This document shows positions 57,369 through 64,000 of a stretch of 64,000 nt of DNA, one piece after another (positions within the stretch are counted from its first letter, which is position 1; the number at the start of each line of letters is the position of its first letter). The notes below the pieces were generated by a model. That model was not told the origin of the DNA. It did not search any database and saw nothing but the letters and a program-made list of their open reading frames with translations. The DNA is from Phycisphaerales bacterium (GTDB lineage: Bacteria; Planctomycetota; Phycisphaerae; Phycisphaerales; UBA1924): positions 1 to 64,000 of the forward strand of contig JARGPA010000003.1 in the NCBI GenBank assembly GCA_029213305.1, written 5' to 3'. Made by a program: the position numbers and the translations under genes.

Positions 57369-57400
57369 AAAAAAGACCCGCAGCATTTAGCTACGGGTCT
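57369..57400 (-). terminator. Terminator after the prepilin gene
   Basis: Minus-strand stem AGACCCG/CGGGTCT extended by AGC/GCT past one mismatch, followed by six T. The plus side has only four T. Confidence 0.8.
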
Positions 57401-57459
57401 TTTAAGTTTTGATTTCAACAATCAGATCAAATCTGATCGAAGTTCAAGCAGAGCTTGAC

Positions 57460-58518
57460 TCAATCGTAGTACGGGCTGACTTCAACACCGTCATCGTCTG
57501 CGATAACTTGGAAGTATTGAATCATGTATGCATTACGATTGTTCTTTGTACCAGTAAGCTCAACCTGGTTCTGTGGTGTTTCATCTGCTGGCTCACGAGT
57601 AGCATCATTTTCATTCATGAAGATGTTGTCTGGTTGAGTCTTGGATGCACCTTCAAGATCAGTGTAAGTCCAAACGATACGCTCTGGGTCAGGACGGTTG
57701 AAGAAGTCAACGTGGTTATCATTGAAACCAACGTTGCCTGCCCATTCTGACTTGCTTCCGTTCATGAGGATTGTGATCGAGCTTTGGCCCTTAGGGGTAC
57801 CAACTGCAGTGTCACCCATATCATCGTAGAGTTCCCAGGAATCTTCCTCGGCGTCATCGATTGAGTACACAGGTCCACGGTTTGCGAGCGATGCTTCTAG
57901 AGCTTCGAATGTATTTGCCCATTGTGGACGACGGAAACCGAATGGTGGTGTATGAGCGTAGCTGAATCCGCCTGGGTACTCTTCCCAGCCATCAAGAGCG
58001 TCACAGCTTGGAGCTGAGTTCATTTCACCGTTGTTTGCACCAAGGTCAGCAGGTGTGCCCTTGAAGTTTGGATCCCAGAGAGCTTCTGAGAGGCCTTCTC
58101 CGTCTTCGCCACCAACTGCACCACAAGGTGCATCATACTGGTAGTTTGTGTACTCTTCGTACTCGCCGAGTTCAACAGGGCTGAAGCACAATCCAGTTTC
58201 AATCAAACCATTCTGGATCATCACTGAGAAGATGTTACCAGTCGTGTTCTTCAACTGTGAGCTTTCACCATCTGCGAGTTCAAGAGTCTTGTCATTACGA
58301 TCAAGACGACTTGGGAGCGGATAGTTTTCCTTGTTGCTCAGTGAGAAAATCACCAAACCCTGCATTACACCACGGATCTGTGTTGAATCCTTGAGCTGGT
58401 TGGCTTTTTGCTTAGCCTTACCAAGTGCAGGGAGGAGAATACCGATGAGCAACGCGATGATCGCGATAACTACCAGCAGCTCGATGAGCGTAAACGCATT
58501 CTTTCTTGTTCTTTTCAT
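57460..58518 (-). CDS. Type IV-pilin-like prepilin (planctomycete pseudopilin family)
   Basis: 352-aa prepilin with a type III signal peptide: short basic head MKRTRKNA, then FTLIELLVVIAIIALLIGIL, cut by prepilin peptidase before the F, with the Glu at +5. The hydrophobic helix is followed by LPALGKAKQKANQLKDSTQI and GVMQGLVIFSLSNKENYPLP, then a large acidic globular domain rich in Asp, Glu, Asn and Gly, ending NAYMIQYFQVIADDDGVEVS. Pro codes for a stable periplasmic part; a type II secretion or pilus role is likely but no assembly genes are near. TGGAGTC 7 nt before the ATG and its own terminator suggest a monocistronic, probably well-expressed gene. Confidence 0.9.
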   Translation of the reverse strand: MKRTRKNAFTLIELLVVIAIIALLIGILLPALGKAKQKANQLKDSTQIRGVMQGLVIFSLSNKENYPLPSRLDRNDKTLELADGESSQLKNTTGNIFSVMIQNGLIETGLCFSPVELGEYEEYTNYQYDAPCGAVGGEDGEGLSEALWDPNFKGTPADLGANNGEMNSAPSCDALDGWEEYPGGFSYAHTPPFGFRRPQWANTFEALEASLANRGPVYSIDDAEEDSWELYDDMGDTAVGTPKGQSSITILMNGSKSEWAGNVGFNDNHVDFFNRPDPERIVWTYTDLEGASKTQPDNIFMNENDATREPADETPQNQVELTGTKNNRNAYMIQYFQVIADDDGVEVSPYYD

Positions 58519-58877
58519 TTCTTGACTCCATTAGTCATGCCAATTCAGCACACGCTGAAAGGCGATTTGCCAGAAGCATTCAAACGATGATTTGCAAACA
58601 ACAAATCAGAGCGATTGAACACACATTGTCCACACTTTGCCCGGTAGACACGAAGGCCGAAATGTCGGCATGTGTGATTCGGCAGAATCAAGAAAACGGG
58701 TTATCTCCAAATGGAGGCCCAAATAAGGACGCATATTTCGTCTTTACCGATCACGCACACCAGTGCATAGTTGCTCATAGAGCATATCACTCATATATTC
58801 GGACTGCAACCGTTTGGGTTCCACGAAGCCGCGAAACAGTCCTTAAAACACCCTAGATTCACAATTAGAGACATATT
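58519..58877. other. 359-bp intergenic region between prepilin and ridA
   Basis: Divergent upstream region for both genes. The only structure seen is a 6-bp hairpin TTCAGC/GCTGAA (58544-58559) about 25 nt upstream of the prepilin start, in its leader. No convincing promoter or RNA gene was found, and an open frame here (58506-58856) has no ribosome site and odd composition. Confidence 0.6.
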
Positions 58878-59345
58878 ATGACAATCAACCATCCACAAAA
58901 CACCCTAGAACAGCTCGGAATCACCCTACCAGAGGCTCCAAAACCTGTTGCGTCGTATGTTCCTGCGAATCAAAGCGGAAACCACATATACATCTCAGGC
59001 CAGATCCCCTTTCAGAATGGTCAACTTTTCTCAAAAGGGATAGTTCCATCCCAAGTTGATGTTGATACTGCTATTGAGTGTTCACGTCTTTGCACAATCA
59101 ATGCACTTGCATGTCTTAAAGCTGAAATAGGGGATCTTGGTCGAGTGACCAAAGTCGTCAAAGTAGGCGTCTTCGTTGCATGCGAATCTGACTTTGGTGA
59201 CCAACCAACAATCGCAAATGGTTGCTCCAATCTGCTTGTAGATATCTTCGGCGCAAAAGGGCAACATGCACGCGCAGCCGTTGGAGTTGCATCGTTACCA
59301 TTGAACGTACCTGTCGAAATCGAGTTCATCTTCGAAATCGATTAA
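58878..59345 (+). CDS. RidA family protein (YjgF/YER057c)
   Basis: 155-aa RidA-fold protein. The family fingerprint is present (VPANQSGNHIYISGQIPFQN, the Arg/Lys-less variant near ARAAVGVASLPLNVPVEIEF). Canonical RidA removes toxic enamine/imine intermediates of amino-acid metabolism; this longer subgroup with a CXXC-less, Leu-rich N-terminus may have another substrate. Lacks a strong ribosome site. A hairpin follows. Confidence 0.9.
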   Translation: MTINHPQNTLEQLGITLPEAPKPVASYVPANQSGNHIYISGQIPFQNGQLFSKGIVPSQVDVDTAIECSRLCTINALACLKAEIGDLGRVTKVVKVGVFVACESDFGDQPTIANGCSNLLVDIFGAKGQHARAAVGVASLPLNVPVEIEFIFEID

Positions 59346-59368
59346 ATCGTCAAGACTATGTATGCAAG

Positions 59369-59398
59369 AAAAAAGCCGACCAATCATTTGGTCGGCTT
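59369..59398. terminator. Hairpin terminator between ridA and the transaldolase gene
   Basis: Nine-bp stem GCCGACCAA/TTGGTCGGC with a 4-nt loop. Minus strand has six T after the stem, plus strand only two, so it mainly stops the transaldolase transcript. Confidence 0.8.
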
Positions 59399-59420
59399 CA
59401 ACTAGGCATATCAACTCTGA

Positions 59421-60068
59421 TTACTTCCCGAACGCGCTTGAATAATCCGCGAGGAATTGCTCAATACCACTATCAGTCAACGGGTGCTTCGCAAGTTGCT
59501 TGATCACTTTGAGCGGCAAGGTTGCAACATCCGCACCGATGAGAGCACATTCAAGCATGTGCTTTGGGTGACGAATCGATGCTGCGAGAATCTTTGTTTC
59601 GTATCCGTAGTTGTCATAGATGGTTCTAATCTGTGAGATCAACTCGGTGCCGTCTTGTGAGATGTCATCAAGCCGTCCAATAAATGGTGAAACCAAAAAC
59701 GCACCTGCTTTTGCAACAAGCATCGCTTGCATTGCTTGGAAACACAGAGTCATATTCGTGCGAATTCCTTCATCTGACAATGCTTTGCACGCTTTGATAC
59801 CATCGATGGTACTAGGAAGTTTGACAACGATATTTGGTGCGATCTTTGCCCGATCTTTACCCTCAGGCACCATCTTCTCATATTCAGTCGCGATAACTTC
59901 TGCTGAAACTGGACCTGAGACAACCTTGCAGATTTCTGCGAGTCGAACTCCGTAATCGATGCCCTCTTTCGCGATCAAGGATGGGTTGGTTGTTACTCCG
60001 TCGAGGATTCCAAGATCATGAGCTTCTTTGATTTCGTCAAGATTTGCCGTGTCGATATAGAGTTCCAA
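59421..60068 (-). CDS. Transaldolase/fructose-6-phosphate aldolase, short type
   Basis: 215-aa class I aldolase of the TalC/Fsa type in the pentose phosphate or fructose-6-phosphate route. Conserved start [15 protein letters not shown], the Schiff-base Lys in NIVVKLPST, and [13 protein letters not shown] with [19 protein letters not shown]. The first codon is TTG, supported by GGAGAA 6 nt upstream and by no better ATG nearby. Whether it is transaldolase or F6P aldolase cannot be decided by eye. A terminator follows. Confidence 0.92.
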   Translation of the reverse strand: MELYIDTANLDEIKEAHDLGILDGVTTNPSLIAKEGIDYGVRLAEICKVVSGPVSAEVIATEYEKMVPEGKDRAKIAPNIVVKLPSTIDGIKACKALSDEGIRTNMTLCFQAMQAMLVAKAGAFLVSPFIGRLDDISQDGTELISQIRTIYDNYGYETKILAASIRHPKHMLECALIGADVATLPLKVIKQLAKHPLTDSGIEQFLADYSSAFGK

Positions 60069-60147
60069 TGTTGTTCTCCGATAAGTGATCAGGTGCGGAA
60101 AAAAGTGGAATCGAGTCTAGGCCTGTCTATATGTTTCGTCGTCGAAT

Positions 60148-61626
60148 CTATGAACTTGCTTGCTCAAGTTTGGAGACGAGTTGTCGGCGCATGATCTTCC
60201 CGGTTCCATTTCTGGGTAATGCATCAATGACTTCGATCCGCCTAGGGACTTTGTATCCAGGCAACTTCTCTCTACACCAACGAATGAGCTCGTCTGCATC
60301 TGCATTCGCATCATCTTCAAGTTCGACATAGCCAATAGGGATTTCACCTCTCATCGGGTCCGATTGTCCAATCACCCCTGAGTCATGGATAGCGGGATGA
60401 CTGTTGAGTACTTCTTCGATCTCTCGTGGAAAGACATTTTCGCCGCCAACAATCATCATCTCTTTGATGCGCCCCGTGATTTTCAGGAATCCTTGCGCGT
60501 CGATCTGTGCCATATCCCCTGTCTTGAAGTATCCAAACTGATCAAAAGCAGCTTTGGTTTCTTCTTCTAGTCCAAAATATCCAGACATCACATTTGGACC
60601 TTTGATCCTGAGTTCACCGTCAACACTTGGAGCTAAAATTTGCTCCGTCTCTGGATCGACAACTCTTTGTAAAGACCCAGGCACCGCCCTTCCTACAGTC
60701 CCTTGACGATCCTCGTGTGGCAAAAGCACATTTGTAACTGGAGAAGTTTCTGTTAAACCATACCCTTCTACGAGCTGCTGTTCGAATCGCTCACTAAAGC
60801 GATCTCGAACATTCTTGGGCAAGGGTTCTCCCCCACTTGCAAGAAGTCGAAATGAGTTGAAGTCATCACTCGTCGCACCCTTGAGTGTGAGCAACGCGTT
60901 GTACATCGAAGGAATCGCAAGAAATATAGTCGGACGATGCTTACAAATGAGCTCAACAACTTTCTTAGGCACAAAGCGTGCGCTGTAGACTGCTTTACAG
61001 CCGAACAACATTGGAACGAGCGTCAACCCTGTTAAACCAAAACTGTGAAACTGAGGCAACACGCCGAGAAACACGTCTTGTTTTTGAACTCCAATATGAT
61101 CATGCATCTGCTTCGCGTTCGAAAGTAGATTCCTATGCGAAAGCATTACACCCTTAGGTTTCCCCGATGTTCCAGATGTATACAACAGAACCGCAAGATC
61201 GTCGCACGATGTCCATTTTGGTAATCGCGGGTTCGGTAACGATTTAAAATCGATATCTTCGAGATAAATAATATTCTTGACCTTGGGTACAAAACCAATG
61301 TGCTCGATGAGCTTTCTCGATGCGATAATGAAATCACAACCACAGTCTTCAATGATGTAGTTGAGAGTCTTTTCATCAAGCAGGTAGTTCATCGGCACTG
61401 CGCTTTTGCCCGCGACTTGTACTCCGTAGAGTGCGGCTGCAAATATTCCAGATGTAGGAATAAGCAATCCAACTGTGCTTGTGGATGACTTTGCGTCGAC
61501 CTGATCCGCAATGTGCATCCCCGCAACGAGGATATCAATCCCTCGATAAGAACGCATATCGTCTACCATAAAGGTTCGAGTAGGCCTGCAGAGTAAACTT
61601 CGTGTTAACGCGAATCCTAAGTTCAT
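60148..61626 (-). CDS. AMP-forming acyl-CoA/acyl-acid ligase family protein
   Basis: 492-aa ANL-superfamily ligase that activates a carboxylic acid as acyl-AMP. P-loop TSGTSGKPKG, the A5-like motif YGLTETSPVTN, A7-type YFKTGDMAQID, A8 hinge GRIKEMMIVGGENVFP and catalytic Lys region GTGKIMRRQL are present. Closest in layout to long-chain fatty-acid-CoA ligases or acyl-ACP synthetases. TTG 61641 opens the frame, but ATG 61626 has AGGATGAG just upstream. It follows the beta-propeller gene after 62 nt in the direction of transcription and could be part of the acpS-led group. Confidence 0.9.
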   Translation of the reverse strand: MNLGFALTRSLLCRPTRTFMVDDMRSYRGIDILVAGMHIADQVDAKSSTSTVGLLIPTSGIFAAALYGVQVAGKSAVPMNYLLDEKTLNYIIEDCGCDFIIASRKLIEHIGFVPKVKNIIYLEDIDFKSLPNPRLPKWTSCDDLAVLLYTSGTSGKPKGVMLSHRNLLSNAKQMHDHIGVQKQDVFLGVLPQFHSFGLTGLTLVPMLFGCKAVYSARFVPKKVVELICKHRPTIFLAIPSMYNALLTLKGATSDDFNSFRLLASGGEPLPKNVRDRFSERFEQQLVEGYGLTETSPVTNVLLPHEDRQGTVGRAVPGSLQRVVDPETEQILAPSVDGELRIKGPNVMSGYFGLEEETKAAFDQFGYFKTGDMAQIDAQGFLKITGRIKEMMIVGGENVFPREIEEVLNSHPAIHDSGVIGQSDPMRGEIPIGYVELEDDANADADELIRWCREKLPGYKVPRRIEVIDALPRNGTGKIMRRQLVSKLEQASS

Positions 61627-61688
61627 CTCATCCTGTTCCAACCCGTCGGTGTTAATCCGATGAATTCGGGTTTAAGAAAGCGCATAAA

Positions 61689-62642
61689 TCAGTACGGCCA
61701 AATCTCTAATCCGTGCGGTGCGTTTCGGATGTCATTACTGACTTGCACCGTCGAGACCATTGATTGAGATTGTACATTAAAAGCACTCACAGTCCCTGGA
61801 GATGACCCTGCAATAATCAATCGATTCTCGTTATCAACACAGAGTCCTCTCCCGAACCCCTGACGGGCATAATCATCTGGAATCCCAGTGTTGACGAGTT
61901 CCAATTCAGGATAAGTTGGGTATCGAAACATCATTACTGCTTGAGCATTGCGATCGGCCATCACAACTGCATCTTGCCCTGTGGAGTTCATGACAACCCC
62001 TTTACCAAGCGGTTGAGTATTGTGCGTCGTTGGAGGGATCAGTGCAAACGGACGAGATTCATTTTCCTGGATCGCGACAAGGAGGTTCATATTCAACCCA
62101 GAGAATAAGGGGACTTTACCCGCAACACACACATTGTTGATATGGAGTGTGTCACCCTCTTGAGCTCCATCAGGTTCGTTCGGGTCAAAGAGGACAGCAT
62201 CCAATGCTTTGACCATTTTCCCTTGATGTTCTTGCTCTACTGCCTGCATCCACCACCCTTGATCGAATCTTTGTGCTTCGACATCAAATCGAAGCACCGA
62301 ATCAAAGCTGGTTGCAGAGAGATAAATATATTGACCGCCATCGAATGCGATCTCATGACAGTGATGGAGATAGTCGCATTTGAATGATCGTAGAATATTG
62401 AACTGTTGATCAAATACAAACAGCTCATCTGAAGCCGCGATATAGATCTCATCTCCTACGAAACAAATACCTCGCAACCCTCGACCTTGTCCTCGTCCTT
62501 CCCAGTTGATATCAATCCGGTTCCAATCAAGCACCTGGGAAAAAGATCTCTCTTCAAGATCAATCAGATAAGCGCCGCCGTGGGAATCACCTTGTTTCGA
62601 AGAACGAACAACATCAGTCATCAAAACAGTTGGTAGAGGCAT
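61689..62642 (-). CDS. Beta-propeller-like protein of unknown function
   Basis: 317 aa, no signal peptide. The pattern of short beta strands with spaced Gly and aromatic residues (GLRGICFVGDEIYIAASDEL, HHCHEIAFDGGQYIYLSATS, QGFGRGLCVDNENRLIIAGS) suggests a 5- or 6-bladed propeller. The HCHEI motif recalls the DUF4915-like family, not confirmed. ATG 62642 lies 6 nt after the acpS stop, so it is in the grpE-fmdB-acpS line. Confidence 0.75.
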   Translation of the reverse strand: MPLPTVLMTDVVRSSKQGDSHGGAYLIDLEERSFSQVLDWNRIDINWEGRGQGRGLRGICFVGDEIYIAASDELFVFDQQFNILRSFKCDYLHHCHEIAFDGGQYIYLSATSFDSVLRFDVEAQRFDQGWWMQAVEQEHQGKMVKALDAVLFDPNEPDGAQEGDTLHINNVCVAGKVPLFSGLNMNLLVAIQENESRPFALIPPTTHNTQPLGKGVVMNSTGQDAVVMADRNAQAVMMFRYPTYPELELVNTGIPDDYARQGFGRGLCVDNENRLIIAGSSPGTVSAFNVQSQSMVSTVQVSNDIRNAPHGLEIWPY

Positions 62643-62648
62643 AAATAA

Positions 62649-63032
62649 TCATTCGCTCTCTGCGATTACAGTAGCAACCGCGTGGGTAGAAATATGGGTT
62701 AACGACAAGTGCCACTTTGAGACACCAAGCTCATCGGCGATCTCTGCAGCTTTCCCAGTGACATTTAATCTTGGTTTGCCAGATTGATCCTTGACGACTT
62801 CAATGTCTGTCCATCCAATCCCTTGAGCCCAACCTGTCCCGATCGCTTTAAGTGCGGCTTCTTTCGCCGCGAAACGAGCTGCAAGATGTTCCAGTTGGCG
62901 CTTGGGACTCTTTGAATCAACCTGCTCGGTTTCGGTAAAACATCGTTCTAGGAATCGTTCAGGGTGATTACCCAACAAACTTGCGATTCGTGAAGTTTCG
63001 ACGATATCAACGCCGGTCCCGATGATCGGCAT
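62649..63032 (-). CDS. acpS: Holo-[acyl-carrier-protein] synthase
   Basis: 127 aa; moves 4'-phosphopantetheine from CoA onto acyl carrier protein. Motifs GVDIVETSRIASLL (Mg-binding Asp) and RFAAKEAALKAIGTG are intact. Begins 2 nt after the fmdB-type gene and is followed within 6 nt by the propeller gene. Usual length, usual start. Confidence 0.97.
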   Translation of the reverse strand: MPIIGTGVDIVETSRIASLLGNHPERFLERCFTETEQVDSKSPKRQLEHLAARFAAKEAALKAIGTGWAQGIGWTDIEVVKDQSGKPRLNVTGKAAEIADELGVSKWHLSLTHISTHAVATVIAESE

Positions 63033-63034
63033 TG

Positions 63035-63364
63035 TTAATCTTTCTTTCCCTTAGCAGGGGATTTAGCAGGTTTAGTCTCTGCTTTTTTCTCAGGCTTTGA
63101 TTCCGTCTTCTTTTCAGACTTTGTCTCTGTCGCTTTTTTAGCAGCCTTCGAATCTTCTTCTTTAGCGCTTGTGTATGACTTTGAGCGATAATCAGTCTCG
63201 TAAAATCCAGACCCCTTAAAGATGACCGCGGAACCAGTCCCGATCAATCGTTCGAGTGTCATCTTGTTGCACTCTGGGCATTTCTTCTTCACGCCTGCAG
63301 ACATGGATTGAAACAGTTCGAACTCATGATCGCAGTCTTTGCATCGATATTCATAAGTTGGCAT
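63035..63364 (-). CDS. FmdB-type zinc-ribbon protein with Lys-rich tail
   Basis: 109 aa. N-terminal zinc ribbon with two CXXC pairs (YRCKDCDHEF and KKCPECNKMT), the FmdB regulator family, then GSGFYETDYRS and a strongly charged, Lys/Ala/Glu-rich low-complexity tail from about 70 to the end. Role unknown, possibly nucleic-acid or protein binding. GGAGAG before the ATG. Lies 2 nt from both neighbours in effect, between grpE and acpS. Confidence 0.9.
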   Translation of the reverse strand: MPTYEYRCKDCDHEFELFQSMSAGVKKKCPECNKMTLERLIGTGSAVIFKGSGFYETDYRSKSYTSAKEEDSKAAKKATETKSEKKTESKPEKKAETKPAKSPAKGKKD

Positions 63365-63366
63365 AT

Positions 63367-64000
63367 TTAACTCTCCGTAGAATCAGCGGGCTCAGTCGCG
63401 GGTTCAGCTTCGATGCTTGGAACGACGGCGACCTTTGCAGGACGAACAACGCGTTCACCGAGTTTGAATCCCATTCCCATATTCAATGAAATGTGTCCAG
63501 GTTCTACCCCATCTGCTGGTTGTTGCATCATCGCTGAATGCTCTACAGGATTGAACTCGTCTCCAACAACTGGATCAATCGAACTAACTCCATATCCTGA
63601 GAGTAATCTTAAGAACTCTCCGCGAATCATGCGAACACCTTCAATAACTTGTTCTGCAGTCACCTTCTCAGGATCCTGCAACAACGCCATCTCAAAGGTA
63701 TCAAGCAATGGAATCAATGATTGCACTACACCCTGTGTAGCGCTTGTTCGAGCTTCGCGTTCATTTCCTGTTGCACGACGCTGGAAGTTTTGATGATCCG
63801 CTGCTGCTCTGAGCAATTTGTCTTGCAACTCATCACGCTGATTAATCGTGTCAAGCAATGCATCAAGAATCTCAGCGTCTTCTGCTGCGACTTCAATCTC
63901 ATTTGCTTGAGCGAGTTGACGGATTGATTCCATCCTCGCCGCGTGCTCTTCGCGCTCTACTTGCTCTTGATCGATCTTCATGTTTTCAGAATTAGCTTCT
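63367..64000 (-). CDS. grpE: Nucleotide-exchange factor GrpE, probably extending past the window
   Basis: Cytoplasmic exchange factor for DnaK. At least 204 aa seen, with the long helical N-terminal part (LDTINQRDELQDKLLRAAAD, FQRRATGNEREA) and the beta-wing end (MMQQPADGVEPGHISLN, GFKLGERVVRPAKVAVV), then an acidic Pro/Thr tail. The ATG at 63981 has no ribosome site and the frame stays open to base 64000, so the real start is likely to the right of the window. dnaK and dnaJ are not seen here. Confidence 0.9.
   Translation of the reverse strand, partial: EANSENMKIDQEQVEREEHAARMESIRQLAQANEIEVAAEDAEILDALLDTINQRDELQDKLLRAAADHQNFQRRATGNEREARTSATQGVVQSLIPLLDTFEMALLQDPEKVTAEQVIEGVRMIRGEFLRLLSGYGVSSIDPVVGDEFNPVEHSAMMQQPADGVEPGHISLNMGMGFKLGERVVRPAKVAVVPSIEAEPATEPADSTES

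Noticed and set aside
58506-58856. 116-codon plus-strand frame in the intergenic region before ridA
   Set aside because: No ribosome site, overlaps the prepilin start on the other strand, and the composition (many Arg, His, Ser without pattern) looks like chance.

Overview
The window looks like the chromosome of a planctomycete, most likely of the class Phycisphaerae. The clues are a prepilin whose N-terminus carries the FTLIELLVVIAIIALLIGIL signature with a planctomycete-type globular tail, two other proteins that reuse a pseudopilin-like module, a membrane protein with a YCIGCNYDLKG zinc ribbon, several ECF sigma/anti-sigma pairs, and many 4-nt stop/start overlaps. Base composition is roughly 45% GC by eye, except for the recombinase at the left edge, which is clearly richer. 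No rRNA, CRISPR array or insertion sequence was seen.

Layout. (1) 1-1662: the end of a large serine recombinase abuts and runs into an initiator tRNA gene on the other strand, probably the edge of an integrated element lying to the left. (2) 1.8-12.7 kb: a peptidase block with two tail-to-tail Tricorn-like S41 proteases and a coupled pair of M16 proteins (one catalytic, one not). (3) 12.7-21.3 kb: a CtlX-like hydrolase and the histidine-degradation genes hutH and hutU-hutG-hutI, split by a reverse-strand gene for a secreted protein with a pseudopilin-like C-terminus. (4) 21.3-25.7 kb: elbB, an FMN reductase, a small secreted protein, a TPR protein coupled to an unusual sigma-like membrane protein, and a peroxiredoxin. 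(5) 25.8-33.9 kb: hrpA with a btpA-family gene, a POT peptide transporter, a site-2-protease homologue, rplT and rpmI (without infC). (6) 34.0-38.3 kb: two back-to-back ECF sigma/anti-sigma modules separated by a region with a perfect 11-bp inverted repeat. (7) 38.3-48.7 kb: a stand-alone tRNA-binding-domain gene and an eight-gene run in which nearly every stop overlaps the next start: vWA protein, secreted protein, ExbB, two ExbD, a large repeat protein, a J-like membrane protein and a small secreted protein. (8) 48.9-54.4 kb: pyrH, frr, sppA, a zinc-ribbon membrane protein and moxR. (9) 54.4-64 kb: a D-lactate-dehydrogenase-like flavo/Fe-S protein, the prepilin, ridA, a small transaldolase, an AMP-forming ligase, and the line grpE-fmdB-acpS-beta-propeller.

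Taken together the genes describe a peptide- and amino-acid-consuming heterotroph with a large periplasm: exported proteases, a peptide transporter, histidine catabolism, D-lactate/glycolate-type oxidation, and envelope machinery powered by ion gradients. The most promising candidate for an undescribed system is the ExbB/ExbD/vWA/repeat-protein operon at 38.8-48.7 kb, which has no TonB or receptor gene beside it, with a lone moxR 5 kb away. Second are the sigma-like membrane protein at 24.1 kb and the anti-sigma factor carrying a pseudopilin-like sensor domain at 34-35.3 kb. All functional names are from reading motifs; no database search was run.
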